Origin: Oscillospiraceae bacterium
GTDB lineage: Bacteria > Bacillota > Clostridia > Oscillospirales > Acutalibacteraceae
Length of the DNA: 62,762 nt
Reading direction: 5' to 3'
Assembly: GCA_031288555.1 (NCBI GenBank)
Contig: JAITRE010000018.1
Location: forward strand, 1-62,762
Shown here piece by piece: positions 16,654-25,326 of the stretch. Position numbers and translations under genes: made by a program. The notes beneath the pieces were generated by a model that was not told where the DNA came from, ran no database searches, and saw only the letters and a program-made list of their open reading frames with translations. How positions within the stretch are numbered: the first letter of the stretch is position 1; the number at the start of each line of letters is the position of its first letter.

Positions 16654-17170
16654 ATGAAGAAGCTTTTGTGTACTTTTTTATTGGCAAGTACATTTTTAAT
16701 GTCTATTTTCAATTATGAAGGCAGAATTTTTGCATCTGCCCATAATTGTAAGCTTTGCTGGATGTACTTTTATGGAGAATCCGAGGAAGCTTATAAAGAA
16801 GCTTTGAGACACGTTGAGCGGTATCACAATATATCATCATTTAGTAGCGAGAATTATATTGTAAAAAAAGAAAAGTTCTGTAAACTTTGCTTCATAAATT
16901 TTACTGAATGTTCTATTTCAGATCATATCAAAAACAGTCACCATGTAATGGAACTTTTTGTTAATGATTATATTGGAAATGTTTGGTGGAGTTCGTGTGT
17001 TGAGAAAGAAAATGATATGAGTACTACTTTGGAGGGGATTTGTAAAATGCTTTCTAAGGCTTCTAAATGTACTCAATATAATAAAGAATGTTTTCCGCAA
17101 CTAAAATGGGATCAGCTTTTACTAAAGTGATATTTTAAATTAATTTTTAAATAATAAAGTTTGCTACATT
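16575..17170. repeat. Tandem duplication unit, copy 2
   Basis: Second copy of the unit at 15757-16340 (offset 818 bp). The downstream segment, TGATATTTTAAATTAATTTT then AATAATAAAGTTTG, also matches the region behind the decayed copy at about 15328-15370. Confidence 0.85.
16654..17130 (+). CDS. Secreted protein with two C2H2-type zinc-finger motifs, copy 2
   Basis: 158 residues, SD AAGGAG. It is nearly identical to the 15836 gene over the signal peptide and both fingers (C32, C35, H53, H58; C76, C79, H91, H96). Substitutions such as EQYH to ERYH, YTNF to INF-type changes and ESL to ELF avoid the ligands. From about residue 105 the two proteins diverge: this one has a longer, Cys-containing tail (SSCVEKENDMSTTLEGICKM and further cysteines). 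A conserved exported zinc-binding core with a variable C-terminus suggests diversification after duplication. Function unknown. Confidence 0.8.
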   Translation: MKKLLCTFLLASTFLMSIFNYEGRIFASAHNCKLCWMYFYGESEEAYKEALRHVERYHNISSFSSENYIVKKEKFCKLCFINFTECSISDHIKNSHHVMELFVNDYIGNVWWSSCVEKENDMSTTLEGICKMLSKASKCTQYNKECFPQLKWDQLLLK

Positions 17171-17707
17171 TGCCATAGATCTTTTCAATAATTTATAATT
17201 TTATTAATAGAATTAATAGAAAAAGATTTTATTAAGTTTGCAGACTTACTTAGCAAATTTAAGTTTTCAGCGTTTACTGATTTAAATTTTTGTATTTATT
17301 CTTACAAGCAATCCATTTAAATTTTTAGAATATTTTTTTAAAAAACTATAAAAAACTAAAATATAAATAGATTTTTAAAAATAAGTTTTTAGTAGGTTAT
17401 AATTTTTAACAATTGTTTATTTATTAAAGTATTTATTTTAAAAAGCTTACTGTATAAAATTAATATTGTAATTATTATGATATATTAGCAAAAATGATAT
17501 TTTTTATTTAAATAAGACCTATGTTGATTTTAGAAATATTTTTAAAATTTACAATGATTTTATGAAAACTTTAAAAATAATTTTATTTTTAAAAGTAAGT
17601 AGAATTTTAAAGAATATTTATATGTAATTTTTTAAAAAAATTTTTAAATTAGATTATTAGTTTAAAATGTTGTTGCTATTAAAACTGATCTATTATAAAA
17701 TTAAACT
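17131..17707. other. Gene-free stretch before rnpB
   Basis: 577 bp of A/T-rich sequence. No ORF or RNA recognised; the rnpB promoter should lie near its end. Confidence 0.4.
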
Positions 17708-18060
17708 AGTGAGCAAACTAAGCAGTCGCGGACGTAAAATCGAAAGATTGCGCCCGAGGAAAGTCCGAGCTCCACAGGGCAGGATAACGGCTAACGGCCG
17801 CCGGGGGTGACCCTAGGGAAAGTGCAACAGAAATATACCGCCACATAGTTGTGGTAAGGGTGGAAAGGCGAGGTAAGAGCTCACCAGCATACGGGAAACT
17901 GTATGGCTCTGCAAACCCTATCCGGAGCAACACCGCAACAAGACAAGGTCGGGCCCGACGTAAAGGTCTTGTGAAAAAGGTGGCACTGAGCTGTTGCGGC
18001 AACGTACAGCCAAGATAGATGACTGTTCAAGACAGAACTCGGCTTACAGGTTTGGTCACT
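17708..18060 (+). ncRNA. rnpB: RNase P RNA, class A
   Basis: A GC-rich island in an AT-rich background. The ends AGTGAGCAAAC and GTTTGGTCACT pair to form P1. Universally conserved blocks are visible: GAGGAAAGTCCGAGCTCCAC (CR-I region), GGGTGACCCTAGGGAAAGTG, CAACAGAAATATACCGCC, and ACAGAACTCGGCTTACAG near the 3' end. It is the catalytic RNA that trims tRNA 5' leaders. About 353 nt and the layout fit class A, as in most Clostridia, rather than the Bacillus class B. Confidence 0.97.
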
Positions 18061-18097
18061 ATTTACAATTTTTTGTTGTTCAAACGAAGGAAGGAAA

Positions 18098-19363
18098 ATG
18101 CATTATTTTAATTTTAGCAAGAAACTTTTAGATACATCCAATAAAGCTTTTAAAATGTGTAAGGATATATTTTTAGAAATTGAAAATAACTCGGATTTAA
18201 ATCAGCAAAAAGTGCTCAAAGCTTTTATTGATCAAAAAATAAGCTCTAGACATTTTAATTTATCTACGGGTTATGGTTATGACGATAGCGGCAGAGATTC
18301 TCTTGATAAGCTTTATTCGCAAATATTTGATGGTCAAGATGCTCTTGTTCGACACAATATAGTAAATGGAACTCATGCCATTTCTACTGCGTTGTTTGGC
18401 GTTTTGCGTCCAGGGGATTGTATGGTTTCTATTACAGGAAAGCCTTACGATACATTAAAAAAAGTAATTGATTGTGAAGAAAAATCATATGGTTCTTTAA
18501 AAGATCTTGGTGTAAGTTATTTAGAAGTAAATCCTTTTTGTTTAGACGAAACTTTAGATTATGAAAAAATAGAACTGTTTTTGAAAAAGATTAAAAAAAT
18601 TAATCTTATTTATTTGCAGCGATCAAAAGGATATTTTTTTCGTCCTTCTGTTTCGATAGAAAAAATAAAAATGCTTGTTTCTGTTGTAAAAAAGTTTCAT
18701 AAAAATGCAGTTATATTATGCGATAATTGTTACTGTGAATTTGTTGAATCTTGTGAACCGCTTAAATTTGGAGTTGACCTTATAGCAGGGTCATTAATAA
18801 AAAATCCTGGAGGAGGTATTGCTCCTTGTGGAGGGTATATAGTCGGCAAAAAGGAACTTATTAAAAAATGTGCCTTTAGATTAACAACTCCCGGCGCCGG
18901 GAAGGATGTTGGCGCTAATCTCGGTGTTAATCGAGAACTTTATATGGGAGTCTTTAATGCGCCTTTTGTAGTGTCGCAAGCGCTAAAGGTTTCGGTTTTC
19001 GCTTCGTGTGTTTTCGAGCTTTTAGGTTTTGAAGTTTTTCCTAGATATGACGATCAAAGAGTTGATATAGTGCAAATGATAAAATTAGAGCGTAGAGAAG
19101 CTCTTCTTGCTTTTTGCAAAGGAATACAAATGGCCTCACCTGTTGATTCTTTTGTTGTTCCCGAACCCTGGTTAATGCCAGGATATGAAGACGAAATAAT
19201 TATGGCTGCTGGAACGTTTACTCAAGGTGCTTCGATAGAATTAACAGCAGATGCACCTTTTAAAAAACCTTTTTTTGTTTGGCTGCAGGGTTCTCTTAAT
19301 TTTTCAAGCGGGAAAATAGGAGTTTTATCTGCCGCAGATCAGATCTTGAAATTTGGGTTTTGA
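18098..19363 (+). CDS. PLP-dependent Met-gamma-lyase-like protein (aluminium resistance/YnbB family)
   Basis: 421 residues, fold-type I PLP enzyme. NGTHAISTALFGVLRPGD lies in the cofactor-binding region. The probable Schiff-base lysine is in SLIKNPGGGIAPCGGYIVG, the hallmark of the family called methionine gamma-lyase-like or aluminium resistance protein in Firmicutes. The real substrate is not established for this family. SD GAAGGAAGG before the ATG. It follows rnpB by 37 bp with no terminator I can recognise between them. Confidence 0.88.
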   Translation: MHYFNFSKKLLDTSNKAFKMCKDIFLEIENNSDLNQQKVLKAFIDQKISSRHFNLSTGYGYDDSGRDSLDKLYSQIFDGQDALVRHNIVNGTHAISTALFGVLRPGDCMVSITGKPYDTLKKVIDCEEKSYGSLKDLGVSYLEVNPFCLDETLDYEKIELFLKKIKKINLIYLQRSKGYFFRPSVSIEKIKMLVSVVKKFHKNAVILCDNCYCEFVESCEPLKFGVDLIAGSLIKNPGGGIAPCGGYIVGKKELIKKCAFRLTTPGAGKDVGANLGVNRELYMGVFNAPFVVSQALKVSVFASCVFELLGFEVFPRYDDQRVDIVQMIKLERREALLAFCKGIQMASPVDSFVVPEPWLMPGYEDEIIMAAGTFTQGASIELTADAPFKKPFFVWLQGSLNFSSGKIGVLSAADQILKFGF

Positions 19364-19568
19364 AATTATGAACTTTTTATGTTTTATTTAGCTTACTGTT
19401 TTAAAGTATTTTTTTTGTTTTTTTAAGATATGTTAAAATAAGTGGAACATTTGAGATAGAAATTTGTTTTACTTAAAGTTTAAATTTTTTAAAAAGTATA
19501 AAGTGTATGTTGCTTTTTGCAAATTATCTGTGACTTAATTGTAACAAAATTTTGAAAAGAGTGAAAAT

Positions 19569-20855
19569 GTGAAGAATATAGAAGAAAAACTTCGAATAGA
19601 AAAAAATATACGTTTACTATCAAATAAAATTGGGTATGCATTGTTATTTAATTTAGGCTTAACATTTTTATTTGATCTTTCGCTTATGATTTCTTTAAAA
19701 GCTTTTTTACTAATCTTTTCTGCCATAATTTTACAAATTGTTTTTGTTCTTATTTCTAAAAAAAATCAAAAAGCAGCTGTTTTCTTCTATATATATTTTT
19801 ATCTCTTTGTTTGTGGATGCAATCTGTTTTTAAAATTTAGCATATTTTTTGCTGTATCGCAAAGCGCATCTTTTTTTATATTAATAGCCGCAACTTTTTT
19901 TTCTTTAAAAGTTAACGAAAAATTTTTGCCAATAATAGCTTTTTCTTCGTTTTTGTTAACAGCAATTTACACTTCAAATATTTTTAAAAATGGTTTGTTT
20001 TTAGCTTTACATAACTATAAAAATTTTACCTCTAATGGCTCAAATTTAGTTGTTTACTATATTGTTACTGCGCTTGTTTCTTTAACAACAATGACTCTTC
20101 CTTTTTTAGAGCTTTTGCCTAAATCAAAAACTAAAATTTCATCTGTTTTATGCTTTAAACCAGTAAAACTAAAAATGTTGTTTAGTATGGTTTCTGTGGG
20201 GTTATTGGTTTGTTATTTTGCAAATCAATCTGCAAGTTTTTTTGTTAAAAATTTAGAATTAATAGGAATAAAAAATCAACAGATAAAAGGGTTGCCGCTT
20301 GACAGTAGCCAGCCAGAGTCGGTATTTTTATATGTTATTATAATTTCTTTTTTACCCGCTGTATTAGAAGAATTTGCTTTTCGTGGATTAATTCTAGGAA
20401 GTCTTAGAAAATTTGGAGATTTTTTCGCAGTTTTAGTTTCATCTATTTTATTTGGCATAATACATCTTAACACTGTTCAATCACCTTTTGCATTTTTAGC
20501 AGGACTTATTTTAGGAGTATTGTTAATAGAAACGAATTCTATGTTACCAGGAATTATACTTCACTTTGTAAATAATTTTTTTTCTTCCGTAATGGACGTA
20601 TTCGAAAAATTATATGACGAGAGAACAGTTTTTATATTAGGAAGTGTTATATGGTTAATTTTTTTAGTTTTAGGTGTTTTATCTTTTAAATATATAACAA
20701 AAGTAAAACCTGATTTTTTAGATGTAAGTAAAAATTTATCAAGAACAATGCCAATAAATCAATGTTTAAAAGTTTTTATGAAATCTAAGGGCATGATTGT
20801 TGCTTTTATAGTAATTTCTGTTCTTTTTGTTATGTTTAATAAAAATAGTGCTTAA
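19569..20855 (+). CDS. CPBP-family intramembrane metalloprotease (CAAX/Abi type)
   Basis: 428 residues with a GTG start (AAAGAG upstream) and roughly ten hydrophobic segments. The CPBP motifs are LEEFAFRGLILG (EExxxR), FGIIHLN (FxxxH) and a later ILHFVNN, which together form the membrane-embedded glutamate/histidine active site. Bacterial members act in prenyl-protein-like cleavage, signalling or bacteriocin self-immunity. The immunity role is of interest because Nif11-leader genes occur in this genome, but none is adjacent. Confidence 0.88.
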   Translation: MKNIEEKLRIEKNIRLLSNKIGYALLFNLGLTFLFDLSLMISLKAFLLIFSAIILQIVFVLISKKNQKAAVFFYIYFYLFVCGCNLFLKFSIFFAVSQSASFFILIAATFFSLKVNEKFLPIIAFSSFLLTAIYTSNIFKNGLFLALHNYKNFTSNGSNLVVYYIVTALVSLTTMTLPFLELLPKSKTKISSVLCFKPVKLKMLFSMVSVGLLVCYFANQSASFFVKNLELIGIKNQQIKGLPLDSSQPESVFLYVIIISFLPAVLEEFAFRGLILGSLRKFGDFFAVLVSSILFGIIHLNTVQSPFAFLAGLILGVLLIETNSMLPGIILHFVNNFFSSVMDVFEKLYDERTVFILGSVIWLIFLVLGVLSFKYITKVKPDFLDVSKNLSRTMPINQCLKVFMKSKGMIVAFIVISVLFVMFNKNSA

Positions 20856-20929
20856 AGTAAAATTTTTGTTATTTTCAAAAATCAAAATTAATTGTTTTGA
20901 GAAATTTTTAATCAAATAAAATTTTAAAA

Positions 20930-21406
20930 GTGAGAAATTATATGTGCAGAAAAAAAGTGAGAGATGAATTATATATGAAAGAAGCGTTGAAATTTGCAGA
21001 AAAAAGCTTAAAAATTTCAGAAGTACCTGTCGGTGCTGTTATAGTTTTAGAAAATGAAATTATATCTACTGGAATGAATAAAAGAGAATTTAGTAAAAAT
21101 GCTTTGTGGCACGCCGAAATAGAAGCAATAAATTCCGCTTGTAAAAAAATTGGTGCATGGCGTCTTTTAAATTGCGAAATATTTATAACTTTAGAACCTT
21201 GCTTAATGTGTACAGGAGCAATAATAAACTCAAGAATCAAAAGATTGGTTTTTGGTGCTTTCGACACAAAGTCAGGAGCGTGTGGCTCTGCTGCTATAAA
21301 TTGTCTTGAATTTCCTTTTGCTCATTACTTTGAAGAGATAAAAAAAGGAGTTTTAGAAAATGAATGTTCTGAAATTTTAAAAAGATTTTTTAAAAAACTT
21401 AGATAG
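20930..21406 (+). CDS. tadA: tRNA-specific adenosine deaminase
   Basis: 158 residues. Converts A34 of tRNA-Arg(ACG) to inosine. Zinc and catalytic motifs: HAEIEAI (His ligand and catalytic Glu) and PCLMCTGAI (two Cys ligands), plus VPVGAVIV near the N-terminus. The GTG at 20930 and ATGs at 20942 and 20966 are possible starts; none has a clear SD. A strong hairpin terminator follows immediately. Confidence 0.93.
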   Translation: MRNYMCRKKVRDELYMKEALKFAEKSLKISEVPVGAVIVLENEIISTGMNKREFSKNALWHAEIEAINSACKKIGAWRLLNCEIFITLEPCLMCTGAIINSRIKRLVFGAFDTKSGACGSAAINCLEFPFAHYFEEIKKGVLENECSEILKRFFKKLR

Positions 21407-21410
21407 ACAA

Positions 21411-21440
21411 AAACCCGCCTAATAAACAGCGGGTTTTTAT
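21411..21440. terminator. Bidirectional rho-independent terminator
   Basis: AAAACCCGC and GCGGGTTTT form a 9-bp stem around a short loop; T runs on both strands let it end both tadA and the convergent Asn-rich protein gene. Confidence 0.85.
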
Positions 21441-21478
21441 TTTAAAGATGGCATTGTAAAAATTTTGATTTAACAAAA

Positions 21479-24400
21479 TTAAAAGTGGAAAAAAAAGTTT
21501 AAACAATGGAAACGTTCTTTACTTGAAGAATTAAGATTTTGTCTAATCTCTGTAAAGGGGTTACGATAAACTTTACTATTTTTTGAAAGATTAATGTTTT
21601 CTAAATGTGCCTTATAAATAGGATTTATTTCAAGTTGATTTTTTAAATGAGGATCTTTACAGCAAGAAGTGTTAAGATTTTTAATAAATATAGAGTAGGA
21701 TTTTTCACACAATGAAAGCAATTCTAAGAATCTCTTTTTAAGTTTTTGATTTTTAATCTTATTTAAATTTTCTGCTATAAGTTGAATTTTTTTTATATTT
21801 TCTTTTTTAAAAGGATTGTTTTTTCCTGTAGGATAATTGTTTATATCGTAAGGTATTTCGGGTAATTTGGCTATGGATTCTAAATATTGAATGGCGCTGT
21901 TTAACTCATTGCTTAACAAATCATTTTCTGCATGGTCAAAATATGAAGGAAGCATAGGCATGCTAATGTGTTGTAAATTTTCAAGTTGATTGCTGTCATT
22001 ATTCAAGAAAGATGAAGAAATTTGATTTATGTTGTTATTTGTTAATAAGTTAACAATATTTTGAAAAAAGTTAATAGCAACATTAGAGTAGTCGTTTAGA
22101 AAATCAAAATTGTAAGGATTGTTAATTCTAAAATTTAAAAACAAAAATTGATTATTTTGATTTGGGAATATTAATAACAGAAGGTTATTATTGTGATTAA
22201 ACAACGATGATAAATCATTATTGTTAAAAAATTGTGTTAATAGTGATTGGAGTGATTGATTGTTGTTTGAAAATAGTGATGCAATAATGACAATAAATAA
22301 CGATAACGATTGTGATATTTCATTGCCGTTTGATGGTAATGAAATTTGATTATTATTAAAAAGTGATAGAGCGTTATTGTTTTGTTGCAAAATACGTTGA
22401 ATATTATTCAAAAATGGAAGCAATAATTTTTGATTGACGCTGCTATGTTGATTTTCTGGGATATTATTAAATAGCAGTGAAAAAATATCATTATAGTTAG
22501 GTAACGAATTATTGTTTAAAAAATTTAAAAATTGTTTTATCAAATTTCCTTTTAAGAGTAACGAAAAGTGGTTTTGATTAAAAAATAAAATTAATACAAA
22601 TTCATTGTTTTCTTGTAATAATTGTGAAAAGTTATTGTTTCTTAAAAAATGAAGCAGAGCTTGTTTGTATGGAAATAATTCCATAGCAATAGCAGTATTT
22701 CTAATTTGCGGTAATCGAAGATTAGATGGTATTGATGATAGTGGTAGTTGGTTGTTAGGGGAATTATTGCGATTAAGAGGAAATGAAGAAAAATTTATTA
22801 TTGTGAACGTTGGGGGTTTGGAGTAATTTTTAGATTGTTGTGTTTGAGTCTGAGTTTGAGTAAAGGGTAATAACGCTTGATTATTGTCGATTGAAGGGAT
22901 GTTTGCGTTTGATGATGGATTTAAAGATTCTTTTTGTAGCGTTGATGTTTGACCATTTTTAGAGAAATTAAATTGTAAAAATAATATTTGATTTTTAATG
23001 TTGGTGTTTGAAGAAGAATGTTTTGATTCAGAGTCAAAGAATGTTTGTTTAGTGCTGATAGTTGAGTTATAAGAATTTGAAGGTTCATCGGATTGACTGC
23101 TGTTAAAAGGCGGATTAAAATGTTGTTTTTGCAAATTGTTGTTATTATTGCACGGAGAATGTTTTTTGCAAAAAGGATCAAAAGTAAAATTTGAAGGTTT
23201 ATCTTGAAACAATGGATTATTATTTTCAGGCTGGTAATTTTTTTTATTGTAAAATTGAACTTCTTCGCAAAACGGTTTATTACTGCTTTCATAATTTGAG
23301 TTTTCATAATGAAACGACGGATCATCATTGATGGTTGAGTTATAAGGATTAAAAGTAAAATTTGAAGGTTCATCGGATTGGCTGCTGTTAAAATGCGGAT
23401 TAAAATGTTGTTCCTGCGAGTCGTTGTTATTATCGTATGGATGTTTTTTATAAAAATGTTTTTTAAAAGAAGAAGTCGATTCGTCTTCATTATTTTCAGG
23501 TTGATCATTTTTTTTGCTATAAAATTGAGCTTTTCTACGTGGTGGTTTATTGTCGTCATCATCGCCATCATCTTTAGGTGGATTACCATTGCCACCATTA
23601 CCGCCATTATCAGGGCTGAAATTGTTGTTAGTTTTATTATTATTTAAAAGGATTTTTTTAAAGAAATTAAATTTATCATCAAAAAAATCTTCTTGAAAAG
23701 AAGGTAAAGTTTTTTGAAGTTTAAAATCAGAAGGATCATTATTTGAATAGTCAACAGCAGCGTTTTTAAAGTTAAAGTTTTTATTATTGCAATTTATAGC
23801 ATTAAGTTTTTCAAAGAATTTGCTAGAGTTAATAATTTGATTTTTTAAAGCGCAATTTTCAAAAGTGTTTGGATGTACAAAGAAGACGTCGTTGTCAATG
23901 TAAGTTACAAACCAACCGCAGACAAATCCGAATATTTCTAGCTCTTCGTCTTTTTTTACGGTTTTTTCTAATACGTGCATACCAGAATTGTATATTGGAT
24001 TTTCTTTAGGGTTTTGAAAATTATCATAAGGATCATTTGGATTATATAGATTAAAATCTTTAATTACTTTTAATTTTACACTTTTTTCTGCCGTGTCAAC
24101 CTCAAAATTTTTAGGCATAGGAATTAAAAATTTAGAAGACGTAAAATAAGTTTTATTTTCTTTTTCAAAATAAATTCTATTAATTGTAACATTTTTTATT
24201 TTAACAACTTCACCGGGCTCTATAGTTTTATTGCACAAAACAGCTTCTTTTTCTTCGTTTTCAAAAAATACAGGTAGAGAAAAATTAAAGAAGTTTTTTG
24301 TTTTGATGTTGTAATTATATAAATTAGGTGAAAATTTGTGTTCAATGTTAAGAGATGCAGATATTTCATTAATTTTTAAAAAACAAGGATGTTTAGAGTC

Positions 24401-24895
24401 ACCGAAAGTAATATAATTTTTATCAAAACCCCAAACTTTTATTTTTTCATCTAAAAGTCCGCTAACAAATTCTTTATCTTTGTCGGAGTCTTTATAATAA
24501 TGCTGAAATTCATTAGTAGGAAAAACTTCTGCAAAATTTCCATTTTTATTTAATAAAGCGCAAAATTTAGATTCAGCGTATACTTCCTCATTTTCCCAAA
24601 AATAAACTCGACTATTTTCAAAATCTATTTTTTTTATGTTCATAATTTTGTTTGGAAGAATGCTTTGGTCTGTTTTATTTCCGTTTTCATTATATAAAGG
24701 AATAGGAAATTCCCAAGGGTTTTTTACAAAATATTCGTTTTTATTTAATATTTCTTTAGATTTAAAATGTACATTAAAAATGCTGTTAAAAACATTTTCG
24801 TTGCTTCCTAGAGTAGGTACATTTTCAAAGCCGCTTAATGGTATTGTTAAAGCTAAAGAAAAAGTCAAAAACTTTTTTAAAAATGCTTTCTTCAT
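21479..24895 (-). CDS. Giant secreted Asn-rich low-complexity protein with SH3-like N-terminal modules
   Basis: 1138 residues from the ATG at 24893-24895 (GAGG 9 nt upstream; the GTG five codons earlier overlaps the SD). Signal peptide MKKAFLKKFLTFSLALTIPLSG. Residues about 50-370 hold beta-rich, SH3-like units, beginning NPWEFPIPLYNENGNK and again FNFSLPVFFENE. A closely similar NIWNFPIPVYEGKNK occurs in the GH25 lysozyme at 58229. From about 425 to 1000 the protein is dominated by Asn, Gln, Ser and Phe/Leu, with a duplicated block of about 90 residues (AQFYSKKNDQPENN and VQFYNKKNYQPENN). The C-terminal 140 residues are a more ordinary Lys-rich helical region. Probably an exported cell-surface or matrix protein; the composition is prion-like. 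No enzymatic motif found. Some length could reflect AT-driven AAT-codon expansion. Confidence 0.8.
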   Translation of the reverse strand: MKKAFLKKFLTFSLALTIPLSGFENVPTLGSNENVFNSIFNVHFKSKEILNKNEYFVKNPWEFPIPLYNENGNKTDQSILPNKIMNIKKIDFENSRVYFWENEEVYAESKFCALLNKNGNFAEVFPTNEFQHYYKDSDKDKEFVSGLLDEKIKVWGFDKNYITFGDSKHPCFLKINEISASLNIEHKFSPNLYNYNIKTKNFFNFSLPVFFENEEKEAVLCNKTIEPGEVVKIKNVTINRIYFEKENKTYFTSSKFLIPMPKNFEVDTAEKSVKLKVIKDFNLYNPNDPYDNFQNPKENPIYNSGMHVLEKTVKKDEELEIFGFVCGWFVTYIDNDVFFVHPNTFENCALKNQIINSSKFFEKLNAINCNNKNFNFKNAAVDYSNNDPSDFKLQKTLPSFQEDFFDDKFNFFKKILLNNNKTNNNFSPDNGGNGGNGNPPKDDGDDDDNKPPRRKAQFYSKKNDQPENNEDESTSSFKKHFYKKHPYDNNNDSQEQHFNPHFNSSQSDEPSNFTFNPYNSTINDDPSFHYENSNYESSNKPFCEEVQFYNKKNYQPENNNPLFQDKPSNFTFDPFCKKHSPCNNNNNLQKQHFNPPFNSSQSDEPSNSYNSTISTKQTFFDSESKHSSSNTNIKNQILFLQFNFSKNGQTSTLQKESLNPSSNANIPSIDNNQALLPFTQTQTQTQQSKNYSKPPTFTIINFSSFPLNRNNSPNNQLPLSSIPSNLRLPQIRNTAIAMELFPYKQALLHFLRNNNFSQLLQENNEFVLILFFNQNHFSLLLKGNLIKQFLNFLNNNSLPNYNDIFSLLFNNIPENQHSSVNQKLLLPFLNNIQRILQQNNNALSLFNNNQISLPSNGNEISQSLSLFIVIIASLFSNNNQSLQSLLTQFFNNNDLSSLFNHNNNLLLLIFPNQNNQFLFLNFRINNPYNFDFLNDYSNVAINFFQNIVNLLTNNNINQISSSFLNNDSNQLENLQHISMPMLPSYFDHAENDLLSNELNSAIQYLESIAKLPEIPYDINNYPTGKNNPFKKENIKKIQLIAENLNKIKNQKLKKRFLELLSLCEKSYSIFIKNLNTSCCKDPHLKNQLEINPIYKAHLENINLSKNSKVYRNPFTEIRQNLNSSSKERFHCLNFFFHF
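23055..23535 (-). repeat. Two-copy internal repeat in the Asn-rich protein
   Basis: Block 1 (about 23535-23320) and block 2 (about 23265-23055) encode related sequences: QFY(S/N)KKN(D/Y)QPENN, later FNSSQSDEPSN and YNSTI, with (H/N)FNP in both. Block 2 is rearranged (SNFTFDPF precedes KKHSPCNNNN), so the duplication is old. Confidence 0.7.
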
Positions 24896-25326
24896 TAAAA
24901 TAAACCTCACCTTTTTTCTTTATTCTACAGAATTATACACCTCTGAGCTATAGAAGTCTACAGTATATAAAAAAATACTAAGTTTAATGCAAATTATTTT
25001 TAAAGTTGATTGAATTATTAGTAGCTTTTTCAACTAATGTGTTTTAAAAAATCACTCTTAAAAAAATTTAATTTCTCAAAATTATCATTTTTAAGAAAAT
25101 TTATGAATAAATATATCGCATAAGAAAATTATATGTTTGCCAGGAGGTTTAAAATGTTTGGACCATAGTTGTAATAAACAGTTAAAATTATAAAAATTTA
25201 AGCTAATTTTTATAAAATCAACTTGAAGTTTATTAAAAATCTTTCAAAGTAAGTATCTTTAATATTTTTTTTATTGTTTGAACAAAAAACGCATTAAAAA
25301 TTTCAAGAAAGGTTGAGAGGTGTTTT
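24896..25326. other. Divergent intergenic region with an isolated SD and 4-codon ORF
   Basis: 431 bp. At 25142-25147 there is a strong AGGAGG followed at 25154 by ATG-TTT-GGA-CCA-TAG. The SD-spacer-ATGTTTG string resembles the beginning of the Nif11 gene at 912. It may be the dead start of a lost gene or a leader peptide; downstream I see no homology. Confidence 0.4.

Noticed and set aside
15757..17170. Tandem repeat considered as a CRISPR array or an insertion sequence
   Set aside because: Two units of about 600 bp with coding sequence, no short regular repeats, no transposase and no terminal inverted repeats.
17718..18002. 94-codon minus-strand ORF
   Set aside because: It lies entirely antisense to RNase P RNA; the conserved RNA explains the GC-rich open frame.
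19569..20855. CPBP protease as immunity or processing partner of the Nif11 peptides
   Set aside because: No Nif11 gene is within 17 kb and the family is common housekeeping; nothing in the sequence links them.
22921..23607. 228-codon ORF in another frame of the Asn-rich gene
   Set aside because: Shadow of the low-complexity repeat; the main frame has SD, signal peptide and full length.
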